Source: Saprospiraceae bacterium
GTDB lineage: Bacteria; Bacteroidota; Bacteroidia; Chitinophagales; Saprospiraceae
NCBI GenBank assembly: GCA_013360405.1
Contig: JABWBR010000027.1
Span: forward strand, 21,429-85,428
Length of the DNA stretch: 64,000 bases
Direction: 5' to 3'
Below, piece by piece: positions 42,125-50,184 of this stretch (position 1 is the stretch's first letter; each line of letters opens with the position of its first letter). The position numbers were made by a program, and so were the translations under genes. Below the pieces are notes generated by a model. That model made no database searches and was not told where the DNA came from. It was given only the letters and a program-made list of their open reading frames with translations.

Positions 42125-42955
42125 CTAATTAGAAATATTATAAAACCGGCAAGCCGTTTTACCCATGATTTGGTTTTGTTCGCTTTCGCTTAATGCCTGG
42201 ATATAGTTTTTTACCAAATCAAATGTACGTTGATAATCGGCGGCCAGCAGGCACACCGGCCAATCGGAGCCGAACATCAACCTATCCGGGCCGAAGGCCT
42301 CCAATGCGACATCCATATAAGGTCTGATATGGCTTTCCTCCCAAAACGCATGATCGGCTTCTGTGACTAACCCCGATAATTTGCAATACACGTTGGGCAG
42401 GCTCGCCATAGCTTGTATATGTTGCTTCCACGGTTCTATTTCCTGTTTTTTGATAAAAGGTTTGGCAAGGTGGTCGATTACAAAAGGCTGGTAGGAATAG
42501 GTTTTGGCCAAATCGTATGCGGCCGGCAAATGATGGGGGTAAATGAGCATGTCGTAGGTGTATTTCAACCTGCACAAGGCGCCGATGCCGTTCCTAAACT
42601 CGCGGGTGGCCATTTTCTCCGGCGGTTCCGCCTGCAAGATATGTCGAAAGCCGGCCAATTTGGGATTATCCTGCCATTGCTCCAACCGCCTGTCCACGTC
42701 GGGCGCACATAGGTCGACCCAGCCCACGACTTTTTTGATAAAATCGTTTTGCTCAGCTAATTCCAGCAAAAAATTGGTCTCATGCTCCGATTGGTCGGCC
42801 TGCACTGCCACGCAACCGTCGATGCCGGCTTGCTGCAATAACGGCGCCAGGTCGGCGGGCATAAAATCGCGCTGAAGCACAGCCATGCTGTGGTCTATCC
42901 AGGCATCCCGCACCGGGTCGAATATCCAGAAATGTTGGTGGGCGTCGATTTTCAT
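42125..42955 (-). CDS. Amidohydrolase-family L-fuconolactonase
   Basis: 276 residues. Amidohydrolase_2 TIM barrel: starts MKIDAHQHFWIFDP (metal His pair), DGCVAVQADQSEHETNFLLELA, PFVIDHLAKPFI (His), and LMFGSDWPVC (metal Asp) near the end. Hydrolyses L-fucono-1,4-lactone (or 1,5-lactone) to L-fuconate. Known homologues sit in the same gene cluster in other bacteria. Part of the fucose operon, between the FAH-type hydrolase and the mutarotase. Confidence 0.88.
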   Translation of the reverse strand: MKIDAHQHFWIFDPVRDAWIDHSMAVLQRDFMPADLAPLLQQAGIDGCVAVQADQSEHETNFLLELAEQNDFIKKVVGWVDLCAPDVDRRLEQWQDNPKLAGFRHILQAEPPEKMATREFRNGIGALCRLKYTYDMLIYPHHLPAAYDLAKTYSYQPFVIDHLAKPFIKKQEIEPWKQHIQAMASLPNVYCKLSGLVTEADHAFWEESHIRPYMDVALEAFGPDRLMFGSDWPVCLLAADYQRTFDLVKNYIQALSESEQNQIMGKTACRFYNISN

Positions 42956-42969
42956 TTATTTTTTTATTT

Positions 42970-43001
42970 CACCACAAGGTTAAACGGAGTTACACGGAGT
43001 T
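42970..43001. repeat. 'aaacggagttacacggagt' word block
   Basis: Short member of the cacggagtt family between the lactonase and FAH genes. A second block, 'accctctc', follows at 43047. Confidence 0.6.
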
Positions 43002-43046
43002 TTTTTCTTTACCGCGAAGTGAACGGTAAACGTTCACCCTACAATC

Positions 43047-43094
43047 CCACCCTCTCACCCTCTCACCCTCTCACCCTCTCACCCTCTCACCCTC
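43047..43094. repeat. 'accctctc' 8-mer array supplying a stop codon
   Basis: About six tandem 8-base units. On the minus strand the last unit provides the final residues (RGG) and TGA stop of the FAH-family gene at 43087. Confidence 0.85.
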
Positions 43095-43938
43095 CCCTCA
43101 CCACCTGCCGGGCCGTTCCCAGTCCCTCCACGCCCAATTCTACCGTATCACCGGCCTGCAGGTAGCGCGGCGGCTTCAGCCCCATACCCACACCGGGAGG
43201 CGTGCCTGTAGAAATGACATCACCCGGCAGCAGACTCATATATTGACTGATATAACTCACTAACCTGGGGATGCCGTGCACCAGGTCGGACGTATTGCTA
43301 TCCTGCATCATCACGTCATTCACCTTGAGCCACAGCCGCAACTTGTGTGGGTCGGCAACCTCGTCTTTCGTGACCAGGTAAGGCCCCAGCGGCGCAAACG
43401 TATCGCAGCTTTTGCCTTTCACCCATTGTCCGCCATGGTGGAGCTGAAAATCGCGCTCACTGATGTCGTTGTGCAATACATAGCCGGCCACGTAATCCAT
43501 AGCCTCCGCTTCGCTCACGTAAGTAGCCTTTTTGCCAATTACGATGGACAGTTCGACTTCCCAGTCGGTTTTGACCGAATTTTTTGGAATAACGATATCG
43601 TCAAACGGCCCCACGATAGCGGAAGTGGCTTTCATAAAAAGCACGGGTTGCTCGGGGATTTCCATGCCCGATTCCTGGGCGTGCAGCGAATAGTTGAGCC
43701 CCACGCATATTAACTTGGAAGGGCGCGTTATCGGCGGCCCCAGGCGGGTATCTTTGCTGATCTCGGGGCAATTACGCTGGTTCATTTTCAGCCAGGCAAC
43801 CAGGCGATTCAAGCCGTCACTACCCAGGAATTCTTCCGACCAGTCTTCGCCGAAGGCGCTGCAATCCAGCCATTTGCCATCCGGGGTTTCTATGCCGGGT
43901 TTTTCTTTACCTGTTTCTCCAAACCGTATTAATTTCAT
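43087..43938 (-). CDS. FAH-family hydrolase (2,4-diketo-3-deoxy-L-fuconate hydrolase)
   Basis: 283 residues from the ATG at 43938 (MKLIRFGETGKEKPGIE). Fumarylacetoacetase C-terminal fold: KLICVGLNYSLHAQESG, EQPVLFMKATSAIVGPFDDIVIP, the metal site DWEVELSIVIGK (Glu/Asp) and GYVLHNDISERDFQL, then GDVISTGTPPGVGMG. Cleaves 2,4-diketo-3-deoxy-L-fuconate to pyruvate and L-lactate, the last step of non-phosphorylating fucose oxidation. The C-terminal RGG is written by a repeat array. An upstream in-frame start at 43974 runs into the tgacaaagtgac array and was rejected. Confidence 0.88.
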   Translation of the reverse strand: MKLIRFGETGKEKPGIETPDGKWLDCSAFGEDWSEEFLGSDGLNRLVAWLKMNQRNCPEISKDTRLGPPITRPSKLICVGLNYSLHAQESGMEIPEQPVLFMKATSAIVGPFDDIVIPKNSVKTDWEVELSIVIGKKATYVSEAEAMDYVAGYVLHNDISERDFQLHHGGQWVKGKSCDTFAPLGPYLVTKDEVADPHKLRLWLKVNDVMMQDSNTSDLVHGIPRLVSYISQYMSLLPGDVISTGTPPGVGMGLKPPRYLQAGDTVELGVEGLGTARQVVRGG

Positions 43939-43953
43939 GGGTGTGTTTTTTGG

Positions 43954-43983
43954 TAACAAGGTGACGCGTGACAAAGTGACGCG
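43954..43983. repeat. 'aaggtgacgcgtgac' word block
   Basis: ggtaacaaggtgacgcgtgacaaagtgacgcg, related to the tgtcac array at 36259-36337; fills the gap between the FAH and dehydrogenase genes. Confidence 0.65.
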
Positions 43984-44739
43984 TTATTTTAGATTAATAA
44001 ATCCCCCATCCAGGGGAAAATTGCAGCCGGTGACAAACGCGGCCTCCTCGCTGCAAAGATACATTGCCAGCGCGGCCACCTCCTCCGGCGTTCCCATCCG
44101 GCCGATGGGTTGCGTGGCGGCTAATTTGGCAAACATCTCCTCCTCCTGGCCGGGATAGTGTTTGGCTAAAAAACCATCTACAAAGGGGGTGTGAATACGC
44201 GCCGGCGAAATGGCGTTGCAGCGTATGTTTTTGTCGATATAATCGCGGGCAATGGTCAGGGTCATATTGAGCACGGCGGCTTTGGTCATGGAGTAGGCAA
44301 AGCGATCTGGTATGCCCACTACGGCGGCAATAGAAGCCATATTCAAAATCACTCCCCCACCCTGCTCTACCATTTGGCCTATGAGGGCTTTGCTGCAATT
44401 GTACACGCCTTTGATATTGATCTGATACAGCCTGTCGAGGTCTTCTTCGGTAGTTTTCTCCAGGTTGCCGATATGCGCTACGCCGGCGTTGTTGACCAAA
44501 ATATGGATGGGCGATTTTACCCGGGCCACCGCCTCCGTCACCTCCTGATAGTCGGAAATATCGCATTGCACAAAACCCACGGGCAGGCCTTCTGCTTGTA
44601 ATTTCAGGGCTGCTTCGGTGCCGGTTTCTTCGTCGATGTCAAAGATAAAAACCCGGCCGCCGGCCGAAGCAAAACGCTTAGTGATGGCCAGTCCGATGCC
44701 GCTGGCGCCCCCGGTGACGATGATGTTTTTGTTTTTCAT
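43984..44739 (-). CDS. SDR oxidoreductase (2-keto-3-deoxy-L-fuconate dehydrogenase)
   Basis: 251 residues from the ATG at 44739. Classic SDR: VTGGASGIGLAITKRFA (NAD site), NNAGVAHIG, NMASIAAVVGIPDRFAYSMTKAA (Ser and YxxxK, intact), and FVTGCNFPLDGGFINL. Oxidises the C4 hydroxyl of 2-keto-3-deoxy-L-fuconate with NAD+. Together with the dehydratase upstream and the FAH hydrolase downstream this completes the route. Position between those genes is the main reason for the specific call; sequence alone gives SDR. Confidence 0.87.
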   Translation of the reverse strand: MKNKNIIVTGGASGIGLAITKRFASAGGRVFIFDIDEETGTEAALKLQAEGLPVGFVQCDISDYQEVTEAVARVKSPIHILVNNAGVAHIGNLEKTTEEDLDRLYQINIKGVYNCSKALIGQMVEQGGGVILNMASIAAVVGIPDRFAYSMTKAAVLNMTLTIARDYIDKNIRCNAISPARIHTPFVDGFLAKHYPGQEEEMFAKLAATQPIGRMGTPEEVAALAMYLCSEEAAFVTGCNFPLDGGFINLK

Positions 44740-44754
44740 GTATAGCTTTTTTTT

Positions 44755-44836
44755 AACCACAGAGTTTCACGGAGTTTACACGGAGTTCCACAGAGCGAGA
44801 TTTTGTCTCTGTGTAACTCAGTGTTTTCTATGGTTA
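44755..44836. repeat. 'cacggagttt' hairpin array
   Basis: accacagagtttcacggagtttacacggagttccacagag, then tctctgtgtaactcagtg. A further copy of the family at 41679, again inside the fucose operon. It overlaps the FucD-like stop by a few bases. Confidence 0.85.
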
Positions 44837-46132
44837 ATTTATCCAAGCCGGCCCCTCCGGAAAAGCATATTCCTCCATCGACGACCGCTTCATTTCGATA
44901 CTGTACCCCGGCATACTGGGCGGCATATACCTGCCTCGTTTAATCACCACCGGGTCCACAAAATGCTCGTGAAGGTGGTCCACGTATTCTATCACCCGGC
45001 CTTCCATTGTGCCGCTGATGCAAATGTAATCAATCATCGACAGGTGTTGCACATATTCGCAGAGGCCCACACCGCCGGCATGCGGGCAGACGGGTATGCC
45101 GAACTTTGCCGCCATCAGCATAATGGCCAGGTTTTCGTTCACCCCGCCCACCCGGCAACTATCTATCTGGCAAATATCGATGGCTTTTGCCAACATCAAC
45201 TGCTTGAATATGACGCGATTCTGGCAGTGTTCGCCCGTGGCGACTTTGATCGGGTGTACAGCCCGGGCTATGGCGGCATGGCCCAGGATATCGTCGGGAC
45301 TCGTAGGCTCCTCGATCCAATAGGGCCGGAATTGCTGCAAAACCTGCATATTGGCGATGGCTTCGCCTACGTCCCATTTCTGGTTGGCATCCATCATCAG
45401 GAAATTGTCGTAGCCGATTTCTTCGCGGATAATCTGCGCCCGCCTCACGTCATCATCCAGATTGCTGCCCACCTTCATCTTGACGTGCGTCCAGCCATCC
45501 TGAATAGCTTCCCGGCACAACTGCCTGATCTTGTCGTCGCTGTAGCCCAGCCAGCCGGCAGAGGTGGTATAGCCGGGGTAGCCGTTGGCCAGCAGATAAT
45601 TAATGCGTTCCTGTTTGGTATCTTCATGCTTTCGCAAAATATGCAGTGCTTCTTCCGGCGTGAGGGCATCGGTGATGTAGGTAAAATCGATACAGGCCAC
45701 CAACTGTTCAGGTGTCATATCGGCCAGGAGGCGCCACAGCGGTTTTTTTTCTGCTTTCGCAAATAAATCCCACACGGCATTGACCAGGGCTCCGGTGGCC
45801 AGGTGTACCACGCCTTTTTCGGGGCCCAGCCAGCGGATGGGGCTGTCTGTGGTGAGGGTTTTCCAAAAGCCGGCCCAATCGGAGGTAATGGTCTCCAGGT
45901 TTTTGCCTTTGACGTGGTGGGCAATAGCTTCCAGTGCAGCGCAGCAAATTTCGTTGCCCCGGCCGATGGTAAAGGTCAGTCCGTGGCCTTCCAACCCCGG
46001 CTGGTCGGTAGTCAAAATAACATACGCCGCCGAATAATCGGGGTCGGGGTTCATGGCGTCGGAGCCGTGTTTGTACTTGCTGGTGGGAAAGCGGATGTCT
46101 TTAATTTCGACGTCGAGGATTTGGATGGGCAT
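44834..46132 (-). CDS. L-fuconate dehydratase (enolase superfamily)
   Basis: 432 residues, matching FucD (about 430-440). Mandelate racemase/muconate-lactonizing subgroup: N-terminal capping domain (KHGSDAMNPDPDYSAAYVILTTDQPGLEGHGLTFTIGRGNE), then barrel residues KMKVGSNL (KxK acid-base lysine), DANQKWD and EEPTSPDDI (metal ligands), and HAGGVGLCEYVQHL carrying the His region. Converts L-fuconate to 2-keto-3-deoxy-L-fuconate. First gene of the six-gene minus-strand operon. No substrate transporter is present in the operon. Confidence 0.94.
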   Translation of the reverse strand: MPIQILDVEIKDIRFPTSKYKHGSDAMNPDPDYSAAYVILTTDQPGLEGHGLTFTIGRGNEICCAALEAIAHHVKGKNLETITSDWAGFWKTLTTDSPIRWLGPEKGVVHLATGALVNAVWDLFAKAEKKPLWRLLADMTPEQLVACIDFTYITDALTPEEALHILRKHEDTKQERINYLLANGYPGYTTSAGWLGYSDDKIRQLCREAIQDGWTHVKMKVGSNLDDDVRRAQIIREEIGYDNFLMMDANQKWDVGEAIANMQVLQQFRPYWIEEPTSPDDILGHAAIARAVHPIKVATGEHCQNRVIFKQLMLAKAIDICQIDSCRVGGVNENLAIMLMAAKFGIPVCPHAGGVGLCEYVQHLSMIDYICISGTMEGRVIEYVDHLHEHFVDPVVIKRGRYMPPSMPGYSIEMKRSSMEEYAFPEGPAWIN

Positions 46133-46429
46133 GGCGATGGAATTGAGTAATCAAAAGTCTATAAATAAACTTGTTTTTTTGTAACCGTTTAGTCCAATTG
46201 CAGGAATTGCGCCCACTTTGACGAAAAAAGCTCATCGAAACCTTCTAAATTTGTTGTGCCCGCTTTTCAAAAACGACCCCTAAATATATTTCAACCCTTT
46301 ACAAACTCCGGTTATGCTACAAAAACAACTTTTTGACCTGGCCATGCCATTATTTTACTATCGGGGAATTGTAGTAGAAGACCTGGTAGTCAACTGATAC
46401 CGTTTTTACCGAAATACGAAAAAAGAATC
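46133..46429. other. Intergenic region before the DUF433 gene
   Basis: AT-rich, no gene I can support. A 27-codon frame starts at the ATG at 46314 (MLQKQLFDLAMPLFYYRG...) but has no recognisable relative. The region must hold the fucose-operon promoter on the minus strand; no perfect TAnnTTTG was seen. Confidence 0.35.
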
Positions 46430-46460
46430 TTGACGCTGATGGTGAATTGTCTTATTTTTG
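46430..46460 (+). promoter_or_regulatory. Bacteroidota promoter for the DUF433 gene
   Basis: TTG (46430-46432), 20 bases, TATTTTTG (46453-46460). The transcript start would lie near 46467, only a few bases before the ATG at 46473; the in-frame TTG at 46458 is inside the -7 element. Confidence 0.65.
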
Positions 46461-46472
46461 CAAAAAAAAGAT

Positions 46473-46802
46473 ATGCCCACAGCACTTCAGGAAGCAGGAG
46501 CATTGCTCCCCAAAATGTCTCTCTCAGATAAAGCTCAGTTGCTGCAATGGGTCATCAGCGACCTGACCAACGTGTTTCCCGGTATAGAAAAAACATCCGG
46601 TATTTGTGGAGGGGACGCGTGCGTGGCAAAAACCAGAATACCGGTTTGGTCCTTGGTGAATTCTCGCAGATTGGGCATGAGCGACAAGGAAATTTTGTAT
46701 AATTTCCCGACGCTTACACCAGAAGATCTGAAAAACGCCTGGAACTACTATCGCGCCAACCAGGAAGAAATTGATAACCTGATTACTGAAAATATTGATT
46801 GA
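46473..46802 (+). CDS. DUF433 (VapB-like antitoxin) protein without its usual partner
   Basis: 109 residues. C-terminal DUF433 domain: CGGDACVAKTRIPVWSLVNSRRLGMSDKEILYNFP-LTPEDLKNAWNYYRANQEEID, a winged helix-like DNA-binding fold. An unusual N-terminal extension of about 45 residues (LPKMSLSDKAQLLQWVISDLTNVFPGIEKTSG). In most genomes a DUF433 gene is followed by a PIN-like DUF5615 toxin; here the next 230 bases are a repeat element, so the partner is missing or unlinked. Near-leaderless transcript from the promoter at 46430. Confidence 0.8.
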   Translation: MPTALQEAGALLPKMSLSDKAQLLQWVISDLTNVFPGIEKTSGICGGDACVAKTRIPVWSLVNSRRLGMSDKEILYNFPTLTPEDLKNAWNYYRANQEEIDNLITENID

Positions 46803-46822
46803 TAATTACTTACTCAGCACGG

Positions 46823-47031
46823 AACTATTTAGTAGGGTTTAGCGATTGGGTTTAGCTGTATGTTTAGTTAACTAAGCCCTATCGCTATACCGCACGCCGT
46901 CAAGTTATAGGCATAACTTTTCCGGCTTAGCGCCCCGCTTTTGGCGGGGTTCGCGCCCGAGCCTGGATCATGCTCAAAACATAGCCGCGCGAAGGATAAA
47001 CTGCGCATGCACTAAACCCTACTAAACAGTT
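46823..47031. mobile_element. 209-base element with 20-base terminal inverted repeats (MITE-like)
   Basis: Ends AACTATTTAGTAGGGTTTAG (46823-46842) and CTAAACCCTACTAAACAGTT (47012-47031) are complementary at 19 of 20 positions. Inside is a small hairpin (CCCCGC 46933-46938 with GCGGGG 46944-46949) and no ORF. The left end recurs at 40807-40851. It fills the gap between the DUF433 gene and the stop at 47035. Could be a non-autonomous transposable element or another member of the word-repeat families. Confidence 0.5.
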
Positions 47032-47034
47032 ACC

Positions 47035-48483
47035 TCAAGACTTTAAGCGCAACACCTCTTCATTTTTCATCTTCAGCCAGTTAAAAGCCTGGATGTTGCG
47101 TTCATTTTCCAGTAGCCTTCCCGCTTTCTTGACATCTTCTCCGGTGCCGGCATAAAACCTGGCCAATGAGCGGCTTATTTGCACAAACCGCAGGAAAGAG
47201 TCGGTATGGGTGATTGACCGCAGCTTTTTCCTGCCCAGCCATTTTTCAAAAGAGTCAAGGAAGTCGAAAAGTAAGGGCTGGAAGGAATCGTCCCGGAGGT
47301 ACAGGTCGAAATACGCCTGGGCAGCGAGCACCCTGCCGACCAACTGAAAGTCGGGCGAATGGAAATGATAACCCTGCAAAACAGCCAGGCAGGCCTCCAG
47401 GTCTTTTTGCCAATAAGCCGTATGCGCGCCGGCCCAGTGCACGCAATCGTCCCTTTCGTTTTCGTTGAGATGGAGGGAATAATCTTCCACAAAGCGGGCG
47501 CTAAAATCGAAGGTTCTTTTGGTATTGCTGGCGGTCACGATCGTCATAAAGGTATTGGCGCTCAGTTTGCCATAATTAAAGATAGCGCCCGTTGTCAGGC
47601 CCAACTGATAAAGCGGCAGGCACTCGGTGATATCCAGGCTGCCGGACTTGATGAGCTGCTTGGCATCGTTGATCAAAGACAACAGGTGAATTTTTTTGTC
47701 GCGTTCGTTCAGCGCAGCCAGGTTTTCCATAAAGGCGGCCTGCAGTTCCTGGTATCGAGACAACGACAATTCACCTCCGTAGGAAAAGCGCAATCGGTAT
47801 AAGTCGATGCCGGGGTGGTGGATACCCTCGGCTGTCGTGCGCCATTTGTGCAATGCGGTAGCCACATCGTAGTTTTCCGTTTTGAAAAGCCGGTTTCGGG
47901 TAATCATTTCGTTGATCAGGGCGGCTTTCTCCAGCAGGTACAGCAGGTCGATTTGTTCGCTCATTTTGGCAATCATACCCTGGCCTGACTCCAGGCGCGG
48001 CGCCGGGTCGGGATGTTGATACACCCGGCGCAACATTCGCAGCAGCTCGAGGTGGTCTCTCCAGTCGGATGTTTCTTTTGCTTCGAGGCGTTCTATTTTC
48101 TGTTGGGCTATGCGGAAAAACCAGTCGTCGAGATGGCGTTCCAGGAATTCCTGGGCCAACAAGCCCTGCTGGAGGCCGTCTTCACCTGCAAAACGCTGGA
48201 AGGCAAGAAATCGCTCCGCCGCCAGATAGGCTTCCGAAAGCAGGTTGTTCATGCGCCGGTCGCTGAATTTCCCATCGGGGAGCACCTGGCGGAACAATTT
48301 TTCTTTGCTCAGTTTTTGATCCGAAAAGTCGGGATGGTAGGGCTTCAGGCGTGCCAGCAGCCGGGGCAGGTTTTTGTTGCTGTTGCACCAGGGGGATTGG
48401 AGCCAGTGTTCGAAGGATGCTAATTCCTCCGGGGTGAAGGTTTGGAGGAGGCGGGTGAATTTTGATGTAAAGAGAGTTGGCAT
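47035..48483 (-). CDS. Helical-repeat protein of unknown function, third gene with the AbiE pair
   Basis: 482 residues, almost all helix, no signal peptide. N-terminus PTLFTSKFTRLLQTFTPEELASFEHWLQSPWCNSNKNLPRLLARLKPYHPDF; later LLRMLRRVYQHPD, LLYLLEKAALINEMITRNRLFKTENYD and CVHWAGAHTAYWQKDLEACLAVLQGY. The pattern suggests TPR-like or related solenoid repeats. I do not recognise a catalytic motif. Proteins with this start recur as paralogues in Saprospiria-like genomes (from memory, unchecked). It begins 35 bases after the AbiEii stop with no terminator, so it is probably co-transcribed with the toxin-antitoxin pair. Confidence 0.65.
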   Translation of the reverse strand: MPTLFTSKFTRLLQTFTPEELASFEHWLQSPWCNSNKNLPRLLARLKPYHPDFSDQKLSKEKLFRQVLPDGKFSDRRMNNLLSEAYLAAERFLAFQRFAGEDGLQQGLLAQEFLERHLDDWFFRIAQQKIERLEAKETSDWRDHLELLRMLRRVYQHPDPAPRLESGQGMIAKMSEQIDLLYLLEKAALINEMITRNRLFKTENYDVATALHKWRTTAEGIHHPGIDLYRLRFSYGGELSLSRYQELQAAFMENLAALNERDKKIHLLSLINDAKQLIKSGSLDITECLPLYQLGLTTGAIFNYGKLSANTFMTIVTASNTKRTFDFSARFVEDYSLHLNENERDDCVHWAGAHTAYWQKDLEACLAVLQGYHFHSPDFQLVGRVLAAQAYFDLYLRDDSFQPLLFDFLDSFEKWLGRKKLRSITHTDSFLRFVQISRSLARFYAGTGEDVKKAGRLLENERNIQAFNWLKMKNEEVLRLKS

Positions 48484-48518
48484 GTTGTGTTATCAATAGA
48501 TCAAAAAGCGCCTGAACT

Positions 48519-49298
48519 TTAAAAATCCGATTGCTCCAAAACCGGCAAAAACAACCGTACCTTTTTTTCATCTGTCGGATAAAACAAGAAGTTGCGAACG
48601 TCTTTTACCATTTCTTCCATGTCCAACTGCTGACAAAGCTCCCTTACCCGTTCCATCAGTTGGGCTCGGTTGGATATCCCCAGTTTCATTTCTAAAAAGG
48701 CGTAATTAGGCTTCACCGACTTAGATAAAAGAAAGACAATGTCGAAAAAATCGCGCCCCTTGTTTTTTTTGCGTTGGCAAAGTGCAGTGAATTTTTGCGC
48801 CAAAAGGATGTCCAACGGCGTAGTGAGGATTTGGGTGGTCACATCAAACCGGTTTAATATATAGCGTTCGGGCTCAAAGTTGAAATGTTGGGGTTCGGTA
48901 TCCAGTTGAATAAGGATTTTTTCTTCGCGGTAACCGCTGAGTCCTTGTTCGAACAACAATCCGGGAAAACGGATATAACAATGGTACGCTCCCCGGATGA
49001 CTTGTTTCATTTCTACCTGATACCCCTGTTGTTCCAGGCCAATTCGAATAGATTCGGACACCTCGCCGAATTCGGATTCGGTAACCTGAAAATTGTCAAA
49101 ATCCAGGTCTTCTGAAAATCGGGAATTGTGGTGAACCAGGCGAAGGCAAGTACCGCCCAGGAAGCAAAAGCGACTGGCATAAGAACCTTCAAATAATATT
49201 TCCAGAATCTTGCACTGCAAGTATTCTCGAAGGATGAAAGACCGGTGCACGCGAAGTGCTTCCGGATAAACCTCCAGTAGTTCAGGCAGGTTCAGCAT
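48519..49298 (-). CDS. AbiEii/AbiGii-type nucleotidyltransferase toxin
   Basis: 259 residues from the ATG at 49298. Nucleotidyltransferase core GGTCLRLVHHNSRFSEDLDF (about 48-67) with the GGT-x8-RxSxDxD signature, then DILLAQKFTALCQRKKNKGRDFFDIVFLL. Type IV toxin of the AbiE abortive-infection system; members transfer nucleotides to tRNA or GTP to stop growth. Overlaps the antitoxin gene by 17 bases. An upstream in-frame ATG (49352) would overlap it by 71 bases and was rejected. Confidence 0.9.
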   Translation of the reverse strand: MLNLPELLEVYPEALRVHRSFILREYLQCKILEILFEGSYASRFCFLGGTCLRLVHHNSRFSEDLDFDNFQVTESEFGEVSESIRIGLEQQGYQVEMKQVIRGAYHCYIRFPGLLFEQGLSGYREEKILIQLDTEPQHFNFEPERYILNRFDVTTQILTTPLDILLAQKFTALCQRKKNKGRDFFDIVFLLSKSVKPNYAFLEMKLGISNRAQLMERVRELCQQLDMEEMVKDVRNFLFYPTDEKKVRLFLPVLEQSDF

Positions 49299-49908
49299 GG
49301 TAAAAGTAGTTTTTAAAGATTTGAACCCGTTTGGACAGGGCCGTGGAATCAAATAGCGTGCAGTAAATACTTAGTTTTTCCCAATTTATGTCATTGCGCA
49401 TTTGGTCGAGATTCAGGCGAAGCGCCTCAAGATCAGCTATAGTTGCGATTTTGGGGTGCAGGTAAAGGAAATCGAGCAGGGCTTTCTCCGGTTCGGCTAT
49501 TTTTGTGCCATAGCCCTCCGTTTTCAACAACCGGTAGCCGAAAAAAAGCGATGGTTTCACACTGGAATAACGGAAATAGCCTACCGGCGTGTCGAATACC
49601 TGTGTTTTACGGGTAGAAATAGACGTAACGGTGAATACAGCCTCCGGAATCCAGCCGTAGTAGGAAAAGGCAGTCTCCAGCGATACGTAAGAGGGGTGGT
49701 ATATTTTATTGGCCACCCAGTATAGGTGTTCCTCGATAGTAATACGACCTTTTACGCTGTACCACCCATTCCGGATTCGCACGATGTACCCCTTTTTTTG
49801 CCAGTTGAGCAGGTTTTCCCGTTCAAATCCGGGATATAGTTGCTCCACCTCGCGGACTGAAAAAACGGGCGTTTTTTTGAACCTATCTAAAAATTCGAGC
49901 AATTTCAT
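49282..49908 (-). CDS. AbiEi-type antitoxin
   Basis: 208 residues from the ATG at 49908. N-terminal winged helix (LLEFLDRFKKTPVFSVREVEQLYPGFERENLLNWQKKGYIVRIRNGWYSVKG, the 'PVF..x..' AbiEi domain), then the C-terminal antitoxin domain with IAEPEKALLDFLYLHP, a family signature. Binds DNA of its own promoter and neutralises AbiEii. The promoter (TTTG-N20-TAATTTTG, 49923-49954) lies between this ATG and an upstream in-frame ATG at 49953, which therefore cannot be the start. Confidence 0.9.
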   Translation of the reverse strand: MKLLEFLDRFKKTPVFSVREVEQLYPGFERENLLNWQKKGYIVRIRNGWYSVKGRITIEEHLYWVANKIYHPSYVSLETAFSYYGWIPEAVFTVTSISTRKTQVFDTPVGYFRYSSVKPSLFFGYRLLKTEGYGTKIAEPEKALLDFLYLHPKIATIADLEALRLNLDQMRNDINWEKLSIYCTLFDSTALSKRVQIFKNYFYHAEPA

Positions 49909-49922
49909 TGCCGTTTTTCCTA

Positions 49923-49954
49923 CAAAATTAGGTTTTTTAGAAATAAAATACAAA
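49923..49954 (-). promoter_or_regulatory. Consensus promoter of the AbiE operon
   Basis: On the minus strand, TTTG (49954-49951), 20 bases, TAATTTTG (49930-49923). Both boxes and spacing match the Bacteroidota consensus. The transcript starts close to 49916. Confidence 0.75.
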
Positions 49955-50184
49955 TAATTAAAAATTATTCTATTTTATGTGGTAATAATTATTTGTTAAA
50001 ACTAATAAAATCAATTATTTAAATGTATTTTTTAATAAAAAAAGTCGTGTTTTTTTGTGGTAAGTATCTTAAAATGTCTTTGGGAATAAGATGGTGATCA
50101 AATAGGTTTACAGAGAGGGATAAAAGAAGAGTGTAGTCCTATATACTTCACAGATAACTTTAACGCTTATAACGACTTTCTGAT

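Noticed and set aside
46314..46397. 27-codon ORF upstream of the DUF433 gene
   Set aside because: Too short, no promoter or homology, and AT-rich chance frames are common here.
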